Assembly (NCBI RefSeq): GCF_036324505.1
Contig: NC_086356.1
Location: 12,323,244 to 12,387,243, forward strand
Direction: 5' to 3'
From: Eleginops maclovinus
Lineage: Eukaryota > Chordata > Actinopteri > Perciformes > Eleginopidae
DNA: 64,000 nucleotides
Part shown: in pieces, positions 12,803 through 41,039 of the stretch
Numbering within the stretch: the stretch's first letter is position 1
Layout of the letters: each line of letters starts with the position of its first letter
Notes under the pieces: model-generated
The model's input: the letters and a program-made list of their open reading frames with translations, nothing else
Told to the model about the DNA's origin: nothing
Databases searched by the model: none
Made by a program: the position numbers and the translations under genes

Positions 12803-13203
12803 CTATACCTGCTGGGAGAGAAACAGGACAGCGGGAGACTGAAGTTTGATCTTGAATTTGCGAAAATGGACAGGAAGCATGAAGAAAAGGGAGGAGGGCC
12901 TAGTCCGGACTAGGACTTGTGACTTGCATTCATTGTTATGCGACACCACAGACTAAAAGGCTGCGCGGCTAAAAGAGAGTGAATGTGAGGCTTGTTTGTT
13001 GTGTGCAGCAGGGTCAGACATAATCAACTGAGGGTTACTTGTATGCTTGGGTGCATGTGTGTTTGTGTATGTCTGTGAAGGTGCAGCACTTTGACAGCGG
13101 CATAAGCCCAGTAAAACACAGCAGTGTGTCTCTCTCTCCCACAAGACTTAGAACATCACAAGTCTGCCGATCATATGATGGTGCTTTAAAGAGCCTGGAG
13201 GGG
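12803..13203 (+). other. candidate 5' non-coding exon of psd4
   Basis: A strong acceptor (TTCCTTTTTTCCTCAG, ending 12,802) and a consensus donor (GGG|GTAAGT at 13,203/13,204) bound a 401-nt segment on the psd4 strand. It holds a short upstream ORF starting MDRKHEEKGGG that stops after 15 codons. The next psd4 exon opens at 14,913. Assignment to psd4 is inferred from strand, distance and splice-site strength only. Confidence 0.3.
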
Positions 13204-14912
13204 GTAAGTCATGCTTCACAGTTGAAAAGATTCCTACTAATGGGTTTTATTTTAGCTCTTTGAGGTTTGAATATGTTTAAATTAATGTCTGTGCCAAGAT
13301 AACTGATGGTAATGAAAGAAACAGGGAGTGTTTATCCCCCTTAGAAAAATACTATTATTATAAATACAAACATTGAAGTCATTCCACAGCTTTCACTTAC
13401 TTCTGAGTTCCTCTTTTTATTTTGTCCTCTCTGGTGTGCTGTAAGAACTCCCCATTCATTGTACGCAACTTCTCCTGGTATCCTTCGCTTGGGGTATTCT
13501 GCAAGTTTATTTGAGTAACAGTTTCACTAAAACTGAAACTATTCTTATTTATTTTCGTTTCTGTTTTCTATTTGAGGAAGGTTATTAAAAGTGCATCTCT
13601 CTAGAAATGTCAAGCATGCATTTGTTATGCGTCTAAGCATTTCCTCCACTGTTTGTTTTATCATCAACATTGCTGCTGTAGATCAACTGTGTTATACACA
13701 ACATTCTATCTAAGAGAGACAAGATATTATAACCAGTACTGTATTATATAAAAATCATCAATTTCTTTTTAAACTGTCAGATTCTTACTGAAAAAAAAAC
13801 TTGAACTTTTATCATTTTAATCAGTATCAGTATCTATTTTTTGTTGCAACAGAGTTTCATCTTTAGGTTCAGGTGACCCTCTTTGCTAATCTTTCTAAAC
13901 TACCTTGCATATTTGTGTAGCATTTGCACCCTGACAGGAACTGCGAAGTGAGCACCCACACAGGAAATGTGGTCATGGTCTGTCCCGGATGTTGGTTGCG
14001 TTACATGAATAAAACAATTAAGATATTCAGAGAAGAATATAAATATCAAAAAGAATGACAGAGAGGGAAATATAGATATAATATGAGTTCTGACATTTTA
14101 ACTGTGTTTATCGCCAGTACAAACACAGATGGCATTTTGTTGTTGATGTTGTGTAGCTGGCCTTGGTTTGCGCTGTAATCCTTTCACACTTTAATCCTTT
14201 GGCTAGAGTCACCACACAGTGTGCTGATAAAATCATAAATACAGGACGTAGGCAGTTAAACGGCCGACCAGAAACAGCCCTTCAACTCCACCTTCTGTCT
14301 CTTTCCTAATCCACACCATGCTCTCTCTCTCTCTGTCTCTCTCTCTCTGTCTCTCTCTTCCTCTCTTTCTCATTCTATCTCTCTTGCTCACTTGCTTGGC
14401 TGGTTTTTCTGTGTCTGTGGTCAGGAAGTACAAGCATGTCAAAAGTCACACCTGCTGTACCACTGAGACAAGTTAAAAAACAATTGACAAATGAGCAACA
14501 CAGGCTCGAAAACAGACATAAACTTTCTCCAGATTGGATTATTTTGGCACACAAGTGGTGAGTGTTTTTGTGCTATCCGGGTTTTAAAGATATTATCTTA
14601 GTTTTTGATCCGAGCGTTGTTTGTAATTTGAAATGCTGTTCTCAGTAGTTATAAATGTACTGTTTCTCATAGATGAATAGACAAAAAATTTGAACCAAAA
14701 TACAAACTATTAATCATTACGATTATTCCACAACCAAACATAGTAGAGTCTTATGAACATCTTTTTTACATTTCAGAGCTAAGCAGATTTCCCTGGAGGT
14801 AACCGAACAACTTGTGACAGGCTATCAGATTTAAAAACATTGATAGGGAATCCCTCACGATGCGTGTGTGGTAAAATGAATTTTAACATTAATATTTTTT
14901 CTCTTATTGCAG
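13204..14912. other. non-coding stretch upstream of psd4 coding exons
   Basis: Probably a psd4 5' intron. It is AT-rich, with a CT-rich microsatellite at 14,321-14,372 and no convincing ORF. It ends in an acceptor (TTCTCTTATTGCAG) at 14,912, opening the exon that contains the psd4 start codon. Confidence 0.45.
14321..14372. repeat. CT-rich microsatellite
   Basis: Interrupted (CT)n tract with GTCT and TTCC interruptions, upstream of the psd4 coding exons. Confidence 0.8.
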
Positions 14913-15098
14913 ATCTGTGAATGGCACCATTGGAGTTTGTTACATTCTTCAGGCTTTAACATTTACGGGATCTTACAAAATGATCAACCTTGATACGGCA
15001 GAGGAAGACATTTTATAGAGACACGACATTTACAGTTACAGCATCTTTCACCCAAACCAGAAACGCCCCAACTGCGGAGCTGACTGAGATACGAGCTA

Positions 15099-22053
<6,955 letters not shown>

Positions 22054-22172
22054 GAGGTATTTTTATGACCAGTAAAAAGGAAAGCAGATTTAAAAAAACG
22101 TTGCTGGTGGGACTTCAGTCTTTTATTTTGTGGATATCTGCCTCAGGAGGTTTTTTTCTGCACTTTTACAAA

Positions 22173-22662
22173 AATAAACCTCAGGGAATCCCAAACCCTC
22201 AATCTCTCTCAGGATACAAAGCGGGAACCTGACTGATTAGCTGAGTACCTCAAAATGTCTGGACATAATTTATTTAGCTGTTTGTCTTAAATCTGTTTTT
22301 TTAATAGAACTCAAAATGGTACCAATATGCTTTCATTTGTGTTTTGTTTTTGTTTTTTTTCCTTAAAATGTCAACCACTAGAGGTTGCTGTAGTACAACA
22401 AAACTGTGAGTGAATGCGGGACAGGATGTTTTTAAAAAAAGAATCCATTGCACTTTTATGGTTTTAATATGTGTATTATTTGTGGATGGTACTCTTACAT
22501 ATTGTTTTTAAATGAAGGGTTTATTTCCAAAATGTGATGTATTTTTTTCTTTTAGGTAAAAATAAAATGTTACTTCTATGCATTTTTCTATATTGGTAAA
22601 ACAATATTTACAGATGTTAATACTGATCTGACTTTCCTACGTTTGAATTTAAATACAATAAA
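22173..22662 (+). terminator. psd4 3' UTR polyadenylation signal candidates
   Basis: AATAAA hexamers occur at 22,173, 22,561 and 22,657, at 120 to 610 nt beyond the psd4 stop. Any could be used; the 22,561 site lies in a T-rich context. No downstream exon is expected, because the reading frame ends at 22,053. Confidence 0.45.
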
Positions 22663-23234
22663 TAGCAGAAATACAATGATTGGCTCAACAGTTACAGGTA
22701 TTTGGGAGCTGATATATCAGATAAAAACTTTATGAACAAGGTAAGTTAATAAACATAAAGATGCAGTTAATATTTCAACAAACAAAACAAATCTTCTCAG
22801 ATTTTGTTGCACTTTTTACAAAAAACTGAGAATCTGATTTATTATTATTATTGTTATTAATGTAACTACTATTAATACTACAACTACTACCATTACTAAT
22901 AATAATCTTATTGTTTTAACACAGTAAAAAGGTTGCTGTCGTTGTGTTTGCACTTCGATAACCTTATGCATTGTACATTTCTAGGTAATAATCTTAAACG
23001 TTTTTTTTAATGAAAACTGATGCCATAGATTAAGAAGGCTTTCAAACATATTAATATTAGTCACAGGGCCACAGTGAGAGTTACATATTAAACACACCTA
23101 TGTAACGTACTTATTACCTCGAGTTAAATCGCTAAGAATGTTTGTCTAAATCACGGGGTCACTTTAAATACTGCATGTAATAATTTGTGTGATTATAGTT
23201 ACTAGTCTTTTGAACTACAAAAAGGCAGAAAAGA

Positions 23235-23381
<147 letters not shown>

Positions 23382-25999
23382 AGATCGCTCTCAGTGGCAC
23401 GGGCTCCAGTTTGTTCTCTTTCAGCCTGACATGTTGAGCAGCAGTCGACCTGGGGCGGTCAACAATAAGAGCAGGATGTCTGGAATTAAGACCCCCCCCC
23501 CCTTCCCAAATCTCACACACACACTCACTCACACAGGAATGTGATGTGACAATAGGAAACGCAATGAAGAACACAGACAATACGGACAGGGACTGTTTGG
23601 GTGTCCGGATTGGATCAAGGCCCTGGACAATCGGACGTTTCATTAAAGCCCCTCGCTCAGATTTATTTAAGATTCTCCCTCCTTGACTCCCATCGGGTTT
23701 AACAGATCATCTGCGGCGATAGTTAACGTAATAAGGCTCAACTTCTTGTCCTGTGAATGGAAGCACTCTCCATTCATTCACAGGAATAACAACAACTCAT
23801 TAAGATAAAGTCAGATTCTGCAGATGAGGGTGACTGATGGGCCACGAGAGTGACAGGGGCCCGGGGCCATCATAGCACCTCTAGAGGGGCGGGAGGCGAC
23901 GCTGAAAGGAGACGCCATCTCGACTAACCTACATGCTCTCGGGACTGTGACGAAATGTTACAGCAAGCGGCGGCCATTAGTGCCTATTCTTCTTCATATC
24001 AAATTGAAATGTTTTATACTGTCTGGGACACAGTCTGTGCTGGAGGTGCTCGTTGTGTGGTGGCGTCACACCGGACCTCTCCACCAAAAGCTTCTTCTCA
24101 CTTGGCCTGTGGACCATGACTTGAGCGGCGGTGGTGGCCTTGTTTTGGAGTGCCATCCCTCTCCTCCTCTCCAACAACAACAATGATGGCTGGAGCAGCA
24201 GGGGCTGCATTAGCTTCTGGGTTCAGAGGGCATCCTTCCCAAGGAATTGGCCTGTTTTTGTTCCATCTGCGCCACTCCATTCTCGAGCTTTGTGAGACTC
24301 AGTCAGGCCTGGGTGGGTAATTAAAAAGGCAAGAGCTCAAGTTGTGATCATTAGGGGCTTGTCCAGCATAGGCTCGAAAAAAATAAAGACCCCGACACGT
24401 AAGGTCAGCCTTTTTTTTACGCTTTCCTCCTCCCCCTCTCGCACAGCGTTGCTCTGAACATTGCTTAACATCCACTCTGAAATGCCCTGTAAATATAAGC
24501 ACCTGCAAACAGTGCCAGCGAACATCAACTTTACTGTAAACACTCCGATTCATCCTGTTTGTTTCCCGGCCTGAATGCTCCTCCTGACGCACATTCTCCA
24601 TCTGCTGCTGACGCCTCACACGCTCTACTTGTTACTTTTTATCTCTTATCCAACTAACACTTGATTTCTCCCACTCTGGCTATTGAAAACAACTTTTTTT
24701 TGTCTCCCTCTTGGTGCCCCCCCACCTCCATCCTTCGCTCTTGACTGCTGCTGCTGCTGCTGTGATTTCTCCGTCCAGGGCCCTCGAAGCCTCTCTTTGG
24801 TCCTTTCAGCGGTTTTGTTTTTCCACTCAGACTCCATTCGCCTCTTTCTCTGAGACATTAACTAATAACGCGTCTTATTCTCTCCAAGCGTCCACTTACA
24901 CCCGATATCTCTTGTACTTTTTGTAGAAACCCAGCAGTGAATGAATCCCACAATAGTGTAATTTTCAGTGAGGAGTGTTATTCCTTTATCGCGGTAACTT
25001 GATTTAAAAGAAATGGGAGGCACTGGAGAAAAACATATTTCGCTTCCAGACTTTTCCCCCTGCAGACTGCACTCATTAGTATTGCTTTTCTCATGGCCAG
25101 ACATTTCATTTTATTTGCCTATCAGACCCAAGCATGAATCTCTCTTTAGATTTTCATCAGAGCTCTTTAACAAATGCTGGCTTTTTATAGCAAAGGAGCC
25201 TCTCATTGAGAAGGGTAAAGACAAGTGCCTTGCTTAAGGGCATTTAAACGCATGACCTCTTTTTGCCCTCTCCTCTTCCACTCACACACTCCTGCCTCTG
25301 ACAACAGTCCTCGGGCACAGACTCAGTGGCTTTTAAGATACAGGACAAACACATACCGGTGGGCGCTCCATGGGTTAAAGCGACGTATAGAGAGCCGAGC
25401 AAAAATGTTTGTGGACTTATCTCCTCAATCTTATCTCAATTTAGCTTCCATTGCAACAGAAATCAGCTTTACCTATAGCCCAGATCTATAAGTATTTACA
25501 TTTATCCATCCTCTGATTAATAATCTTTAAACTATGGTGCTTGAAGGATAAAACCGCATTACCGGGAAGTGTTTGTGATGTTGAATGAGTTGTGTGTTTG
25601 ACTCCCCCCGGCCTCCACAGGTCAACCCGCTCCCTCAGGGCAGTACCTGATACCTTGCAGATTTTATCCACCTCCATGTGTGTGTGTGTATAGTCCTGAA
25701 TGTGTGTGTGCTTTGAAAGGTGCGTTTTTCTTGATGTCTTCCAGTCAATAGCAGCTTCCTGCCTTCAGGGCCGGTGTGTTTAATAGGCTGGTCGGACACA
25801 GGGCACCTGAGTTTCCTCCCTCTGCCTGCTCCACACAGAAACACCCTCTGTTTGACCACTTTGCTCTGTTTGACTGGCACATTTGTTCCAGGTGCATTAT
25901 GGTTAAAGGTGGAGGAGATTAGGTATCTTCTTGAAATGTGAGGAAGGTGTTGTCATTTGAAGTCCACTCAGGTGTTCGGAGGCTCTCAACATTCGGGTG

Positions 26000-26515
26000 G
26001 TCGGTCCACCACTTTGGTCCAGACTGATATATCTCTACAGCTGTTTGATGGATAGCTATGACGTTTTGTACAGACTATAATGGTCACTGATGATAAATCC
26101 TAATTACTTTCTTTACTGTATGACTTTTCATTTAGCATGTGAAAGAATTCAGTTACTTTTGCTCAACATTTGCTGATTAGCATCATTCTTTTTTGTCATT
26201 CATGTTGCTAGAGCATGAATCCTCTGACTTTGGTAATCCCTTTTAGTCTAAAACATGAGGGCAATGTCTTACCATCTATAGATTTTTAAATTTGAAATGT
26301 AGTGTTTGTTATCAGAAGTAGAAAGTTGCCGAATTACTTGTTGTTGCCGATTATTTCAAACACATCCCAAAGATTTTACTCAGAGGAAGGTCGAGCTTGA
26401 AAGTTTGGGTTTACTATGACACTTAGTACAGATATTCATGTCCATATTAGGATGCTTTTTAACAACTTTGGTTTCATGTTTTTAGTTTCTGTGTACATGC
26501 ATGGCTGTAGACGTG
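26000..26515 (+). repeat. dispersed repeat family B, copy 1 (diverged)
   Basis: Contains TCCAGACTGATATATCTCTA, TTTTGTACAGACTATAATGG, GAATCCTCTGACTTTGGTAA, TTTAGCATGTGAAAG and CATGGCTGTAGACGTGAAGG in this order. I recognise this series as a very common teleost interspersed repeat of unknown name. A related copy lies at about 46.1-46.4 kb. Confidence 0.5.
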
Positions 26516-28549
26516 AAGGGAGTAGTTATAAGTGTGAAGATGGACAAAGAGAGAATTTAAAATTCTGCACCAGGCTAATCTAAAATTGTTGAACACAGCT
26601 TGCACAGTCCAAACAGACAGAAAGGTGTAGTGGGAGGTGTGAAAGCTCACTGGTACCTTTTAATGGAAAGCTGGTATTGGCGAAGTGAACACACAAGAAT
26701 CTCACACTCATATTCAGAGAAAAAGATAGCGACTCATTGCAAAAAGACAACCAAGAGCTCTGATAATCTGCCATGCTTTGTCCAAAGCAATTAACAAAAA
26801 AGGTGATGGGTTCACTCACACAATCTGGGTTTACTCAAGGGCCACAAAGAAGCCTGAACCGGGGCAGGGCCCACACAGCAGCGCTACCATTCAACGTTTA
26901 AAACAACAGCGTGTTCTGCAGCTCATTTAGACAGACAAATTCTGTCGGCCTACATAATACTTATTTGCCCGGGCTGAATTGGTTGGCCCAGTGTCTCAGG
27001 CCCAGAGATAAGTGGAGAACTTTCCAGATGACTGATGCAGGACAACCCCGACCCGTCATCCCACTGATTGCCACACACTCCTCTGCTGCCTTTTTGGCAG
27101 CAATTTCTCCAGGGGCCCCCATTCTGTCTTTGAGTTTGTCCCCATAATGGTGATGGGACACATGCCTCTTCCTCCATCACACACACACTCACACACTGAC
27201 ACAGTGTTAGTATGGCTCTGTGTTAAATGTAGTAAGTCCCAGTCGCCCCGTCCTGCCAGCTTTGTCTGCCCTCAGCTGTTCCGGCCCGGTGCCTGTATTG
27301 TGCTGCCGGGCTCATTACCAGAAGCACTGTGGCCCGAAACCTCCTCGCTAATAGGCCCAGAGAGAGACCGAGAGGAGTTATTTCTGCAGTGGCTTCTGTG
27401 TAGCAGTCTAATGCTTTGTTTTTTACTCTTTTGGCAGTTAAACTGTTAATGTTTAACTCTAACTGCTGTTATTTCTCTGGCAGACTTAAAGCGGTTTGAG
27501 GAATTTGAAATAGTTTTGAGTGAAAATGTACTTCATTCCTGTGAGGCGCATGCACTTGAAAGCTCCTCTGTATGTAAGAGTGTATATGGATGTGTGTGTT
27601 TCTGCATGCCTGGGCAGGGAACAGGAAAGAATGAGGGTCCAGTCAGTTGATGGGCTGTCTGGAGTGGGCCAGGCCACTTGGACCACAATGGGATGAAGTG
27701 CAGCTATTGTTTAAAGTTTACAGGGTGTGTACAGTAGTACAGCGGCCACAGGAGACGAGTGTAGAGAGGAGAGACAGGAAAATGGTGAAATGTGAGGAGA
27801 GAGAGGCTTGGGGAGGCAGAGAGAAAAAGAAGTGCATACTGTAAACAGAAAGATGTCAGCGCTAATCTTCATCAGCAGATGGACACCGCTCAGACTGAAC
27901 TGATATTGAGGACTTTAAGTGATTGTCTCAGAAGTCAGACAAAAACTGTCGTACATTAATTTTTTTAAGTTGTGTAATTAGGTTTGATGGGTTCTTTTAT
28001 GATGAGTGAGGCCATGAACCACACAGAAGTTTGTGAACTGAGAATAACTGCAGAGGTTGTATGGTCTAATGAGACTAAACAGCATAAACCCAGCTCAATG
28101 GAGCAAGTTCAAGCGCAGCCCACGGATGGAAATCCTGAAGATTCTAAACACAGTTTAATTTGAAAAAACAAAGATGTATGATTTTATTAGCAGGACAGAA
28201 ATGGTTACCCAAAAAATAAAACCAAAGAGGAGTCAAAAATAAACTCACATAGCATATGATGGTGATGAATATTTGGTCCCTACAAAATTGTATAACATTA
28301 GAAGGCTAAATGTTGACCTTAATAATTTAAATTGAGTCTACATTTATTTTAGGCATAAATACGACGGAGTATTAGGGCCACATATGAAGAAAAACATTTA
28401 GCCTATTATAAGGCCTACATCACATGTTTTCTCATCAGTATTTTCCTCTTACTCATTTGATTGCAAAATTAAAATAATTGTAACTCTAAACTCACTAGTA
28501 TAACAATCGCTACATATGTGCAATGTGCAACGGTACTTTCTATGCTCGT

Positions 28550-28725
28550 GCCTGTTTCAAGTGGTGCAGGTCTCGGTGGTGGAGTGCGCGCGGCCTGTCC
28601 CTCTCCCTCTCCATCATCCTCGCGCCATCCCGCGCGGCGGCACCAGGTGGGCCGCGGCAGCGCCGAACCGTGGCGTCGTTAACGCGCCGCAATTACGAGG
28701 CCGCAAAGAGGGACGAAATAATTGC
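28550..28725. other. local CpG-rich segment
   Basis: About 175 bp with roughly 20 CpG dinucleotides (GTGCGCGCGGCC, CCCGCGCGGCGGC, AACGCGCCGC) in an otherwise AT-rich interval about 1.3 kb beyond the pax8 stop. Two overlapping plus-strand frames stay open across it but resemble no family I know. It could be a small CpG island or promoter, or a captured fragment. Confidence 0.45.
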
Positions 28726-29240
28726 AAATAAAACTACATGATGCAGAAAATAAAAAAAGAAATTAAACAGATGCGCGTGTTTTCAGGATCGTTGCTTTCG
28801 TCCTTTTAAAATGCTGAGAGCTGCAGAAAAATATATGCCACATTTAAGCATGTTAGTATGAGGCTATTAATACCTATAATCATAATGATCATTATGCTAT
28901 AGAAGCAGATATATATATAAATTGCGCTTGAAAATAAACTTAAACACAGTTAAATACCTCAGCTGCCTTGTTGTTGGATTGCTATACTTAACATATCAAA
29001 ATATTAAAATCTTTACATTTAATACAAATTGTCATAACACAGATTTAGTTGATTTTTATCTTGTAAAAATCTAAGCCATCCTTTAAAAAAAGACAACAGT
29101 AAAAACACAAGTAAATTTGTCATGCTTTAATTAAAATAATTCTTTAGAAATTCATTATTTACATCTGCAATAATATTAATAACAGTATACGAAAAAATAG
29201 TCACAGTTCTTACCAAACATCAGCATGACAACAAACTAAA

Positions 29241-29246
29241 TTTATT
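29241..29246 (-). terminator. candidate pax8 polyadenylation signal
   Basis: TTTATT on the plus strand, that is AATAAA on the pax8 strand, about 750 nt beyond the pax8 stop codon. This gives a reasonable 3' UTR length, but other A-rich hexamers exist nearby. Confidence 0.3.
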
Positions 29247-29990
29247 TGAAGCAAAACAAATGTATTTCAAGCCTTGTTGTTTTTGTAGCCAAATCACCAT
29301 TACCCCCCTCCCTCATCACTCTCTGAGAGAAATAGCATCACTTTCCCGTAAGTAATTCATCATTTACAATATGTACATATTGCTCGACAAATACATTAAT
29401 CTGTGAGGGGCATTTGTGGTCATTCTGTTGTGATTTTGATTGAATGAGTCACCCTTTAGTCTGTTTTCAATACAGGAAAAGCTCTGAATTTACAATGAAA
29501 ACAAGTCATAGAAATTAAATTGCAAGCAGACACAGATCAAGAGATTGAATCAATTTGAGATGATAGGTCAACAAAGTATTGTAAACAAAAGCAGGCATAG
29601 TTCAGTACAAAGAAGTTGCATATCCCTATTGACTGGATCAGTGTCAAGTTGCAGATGAAAGAAAGTCTTTGGCCAAAACAGCGTTAAAGAGCTCTATACT
29701 GAAAAAATGCACCTTGGTGTGAGACGTCAGGCTGAGTCTCCGGAAACATGGGAGAAGTTGTACCCATGTGTAAACGTGCGTGAGTAGAAGTTACCCTGGG
29801 CCACAGTACCAGCAATGACAAATAAATAACATATGAGCAGGTGTGGTAAAAAAAAAGTGATGCTGGTTCAACAGCAGAGTCTCAAGTTCACATCCAGTTT
29901 TGACTTTCATGCCTTGGTCCAAAATCAGACGTGTCAGCTGATGTTGTTTTAGCCCGGGTTGAGTCACATGTCCCATGATGCAGTCTGGGA

Positions 29991-38344
<8,354 letters not shown>

Positions 38345-38480
38345 ATCCCTGAGTTTTTGGTCCTTGCTCCACCAGCTGAACGTGACGGTCGGCTCCACGC
38401 TGTCCCAGTTAAAGTGTTTTTACTCCCCGTCCTGTTTCGTCTGGCATGAGTGTGCTCCTGAGCGCACTGTGGAGCACACG
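38345..38480 (-). other. candidate 5' UTR part of pax8 second exon
   Basis: On the minus strand a good acceptor (CTGTCCTCCTGCAG, ending at 38,481) lies 136 nt before the pax8 ATG at 38,344. No in-frame upstream Met of Pax type is seen. This fits the usual Pax8 layout of a non-coding first exon and a start codon near the end of exon 2. Inferred. Confidence 0.4.
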
Positions 38481-40831
38481 CTGCAGGAGGACAGTGGTTT
38501 ATCAAACTGGCTGTTTGTCATATGGGATGCCTCATGAGCTCAAACACTCAGCTGGTGGCACTCTGTGAGTGTCTGCAGGGAAATGCAGCTATAAGAGGCT
38601 GAAAATCGTCTTCGAATTAGCTGAATCTGTCCGTCTTTCTCTAATTTAACTTTAAATAGAACAGGTCTGTGTGTCTGTGTTTATGTTAGGAACTATAATT
38701 GAATAATGAGTATTTGTAAAACATGAGAGATCTTTTCCCCCTTCGGCCAACCCAGATGGCTGCTTCTGTTATACATAAAATTTCCCTTCATTAACCGCTC
38801 TGTAATCAGGATTGACTGGTCTCATCAATCTCCTTTTAACTATAGAACCAGAGGGTTTACTTTATTTGGGGTTTTTAACAGAAACATAGGTAATTATATA
38901 TGTGCATTGGGATGTAGAGTAGATTTGGTAAGTGGAAAAATACACATTGGAGAAGAGGGAATAACTGAGGACTGATTGATTTACCTTTACAATACAAAAA
39001 ACAACCTGAATCAATTCACCAGAATGTCTGAGGTGACATTACAAATTAAAAGATTTTCTTAAAGATAGTAAGTGTCTGCTTTATGTCTCATTTGTTAAAT
39101 TAAAATGAAATGAAATCATGAAAAAGAAAACCCACAGATGGACTTCAGAGATGTGTAAAAGTCTTCTGACTTAAAGGGGCTAAATCTGCTGTAAATATGG
39201 AAGCAGTAGTTATTGTCAGAACGTGAGCCTTCTCTCTACACTGGATAAACTTCCAGCTAATGAGAGCAACACATTTTCATATTTTAAATTAAAAAATACA
39301 ACCCATTATTAATACACAGAGTCAAAATAGTACTACTTCATTTCCATCAACTACAATTATTGGAATTGCAAAATTAAAAAAGTAATGTAATCACAAATAT
39401 TTAAAGCCACTTTTAGTGTTACTGCATGGACCTGTTTTAATGCAATTTCAGTGTCAGTCAGTCAGGTGTTGTCATGTCCTGCTGGGTGGACACTTTAAAA
39501 TTAACTGAACAATTAGCAGACTGTCACACACTGTTAGGAGATGAAATGATTGAAGACATCCGTAAGTTATAAGTAAAACTTGCTCTCGTTTACAGCTTAT
39601 AACATCTAATGTCTACTTTTGTCTGTTGTGTAGAGATTAACTTTATTTACAGACATATATTTATTTGAAAGTACACTTGAAAATGTAGTGCAATGTGTGA
39701 GAGTTGTCAGTTTAAACAAATGTTAACTTAAAGCTAAATATAATTTCAAGCTATTGGGTAAAATGCATAATTAAAAGCAGCTGAATAGAGTCGTATTTCC
39801 AAAATTGCACATCATTTAAAATGTGAGGTAAATAGGCATGTCAAAAATAAAATGTAGCAAAAATCATTTAATTATAAGCGTATTATAATAAATAATACAC
39901 AACAACATACATCTCAGTAAATGCGAACTCAATAAATAAAGTAAAATTTGGTTGCAATTAGTGTTGGTTTTATAGGGAAGTAAAAAAACATCATATTTTA
40001 AATTGAACGATTTTTCAATATAACTGAGTGGCTCTTAATTAGTTTAGTAATAATTTAGCCTTTGTAATGTTAATACTAGTTTACTCTTATTAATTGTTGC
40101 TGCTAATAATGATAATTCATTTTCTTCAGCCTGTTGCAAACTTTAAAAAAATATATATTTTGGATCAAGTCTGTAATTTAATCTTTTAAAGTGACATTTA
40201 ACATTTTAACATATGTTCTCTCGTGTTTCTGTAAATTATTTAAAATTAGTTACATTTTTTAATGAACTAACAGTTTGTGTTAAGGAACAATTCAACATGT
40301 TTAGGTTATTCACTTTTTCTTTTTCTGAGTTTAATTCGCCTGCAACAGATGACAGAAAATATCATTTTTCAAACATCAAAACTACAGCTTTTACCCTCCC
40401 ATTTGGGGACAAAGTGATTTTAAAGCATCTTGGATGAAGCTATATATAAGAGAACACTCAAACTCAAGCTGCAGTTCACTTCTGGAAAATTTCCCATATT
40501 ATTCATCTCTTTTTCTCACGATGAAGACAGTTTGTATGCGGTGAATTCGGATGATTATTATTGTCTTTTGAAAAACTTTCGATAATCTGAAGATGGGTCA
40601 CCTTTTGACACCTTAATTACAATCAATCTTTTTTTATTACTATGCCTAATTGTTCGGTGTCTCCCCAAATCAGAGGGACATTAAGCGTGCAGTGTTGTGC
40701 GTATTTTTTGGATAATTGAAGCCTCCTCTGCTCCGTTTACATCTCGCTGTGTGTCAGGACTGCGGACCGATTCATCCTTTCAGACATCACATAGCACAAA
40801 AAGAGAGTGAGAAATTAAAAAGAGGTCTTAC
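38481..40831. other. probable first intron of pax8
   Basis: AT-rich sequence with no convincing ORF. It is bounded on the minus strand by the donor AAAAG|GTAAGA (40,832/40,831) and the acceptor at 38,481. The interpretation depends on the first-exon call. Confidence 0.35.
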
Positions 40832-40965
40832 CTTTTTAACGACGGCTCTCAAATTAAAAACGTCCCCCTGCTGCGGGTATTCTGATATATTATCCAAAAC
40901 GATGAGGACTCTGGTGGTTGTTATAATAAAACACGGTGAGTGTCGGAGGCTGCTGTGTGCTGTGT
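40832..40965 (-). other. candidate non-coding first exon of pax8
   Basis: Runs on the minus strand from an inferred start site about 25-35 nt below the TATA-like box to a consensus donor AAAAG|GTAAGA. No pax8-type coding content. It overlaps a plus-strand ATG (40,902) and donor (ACACG|GTGAGT, 40,935), so the strand of transcription here is not certain. Confidence 0.35.
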
Positions 40966-40989
40966 GTGTGCGCTGCCAAAACTCAGCCA

Positions 40990-41039
40990 GGTTTTATCCA
41001 ACCGGGGCTGCGCGCAGGAGGGAGCCCTGCAGCCATTGG
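40990..41039 (-). promoter_or_regulatory. candidate pax8 core promoter (TATA-like and CCAAT)
   Basis: On the minus strand, CCAAT at 41,039-41,035 lies about 40 bp upstream of GGATAAAAC (40,998-40,990) inside a locally GC-rich patch. The spacing is that of a classic core promoter and the direction points to pax8. Inferred from motifs only. Confidence 0.4.

Noticed and set aside
28516..28741. Coding exon in the CpG-rich spot
   Set aside because: Two overlapping frames are open but neither resembles a known protein or has paired splice sites; kept only as a compositional finding.
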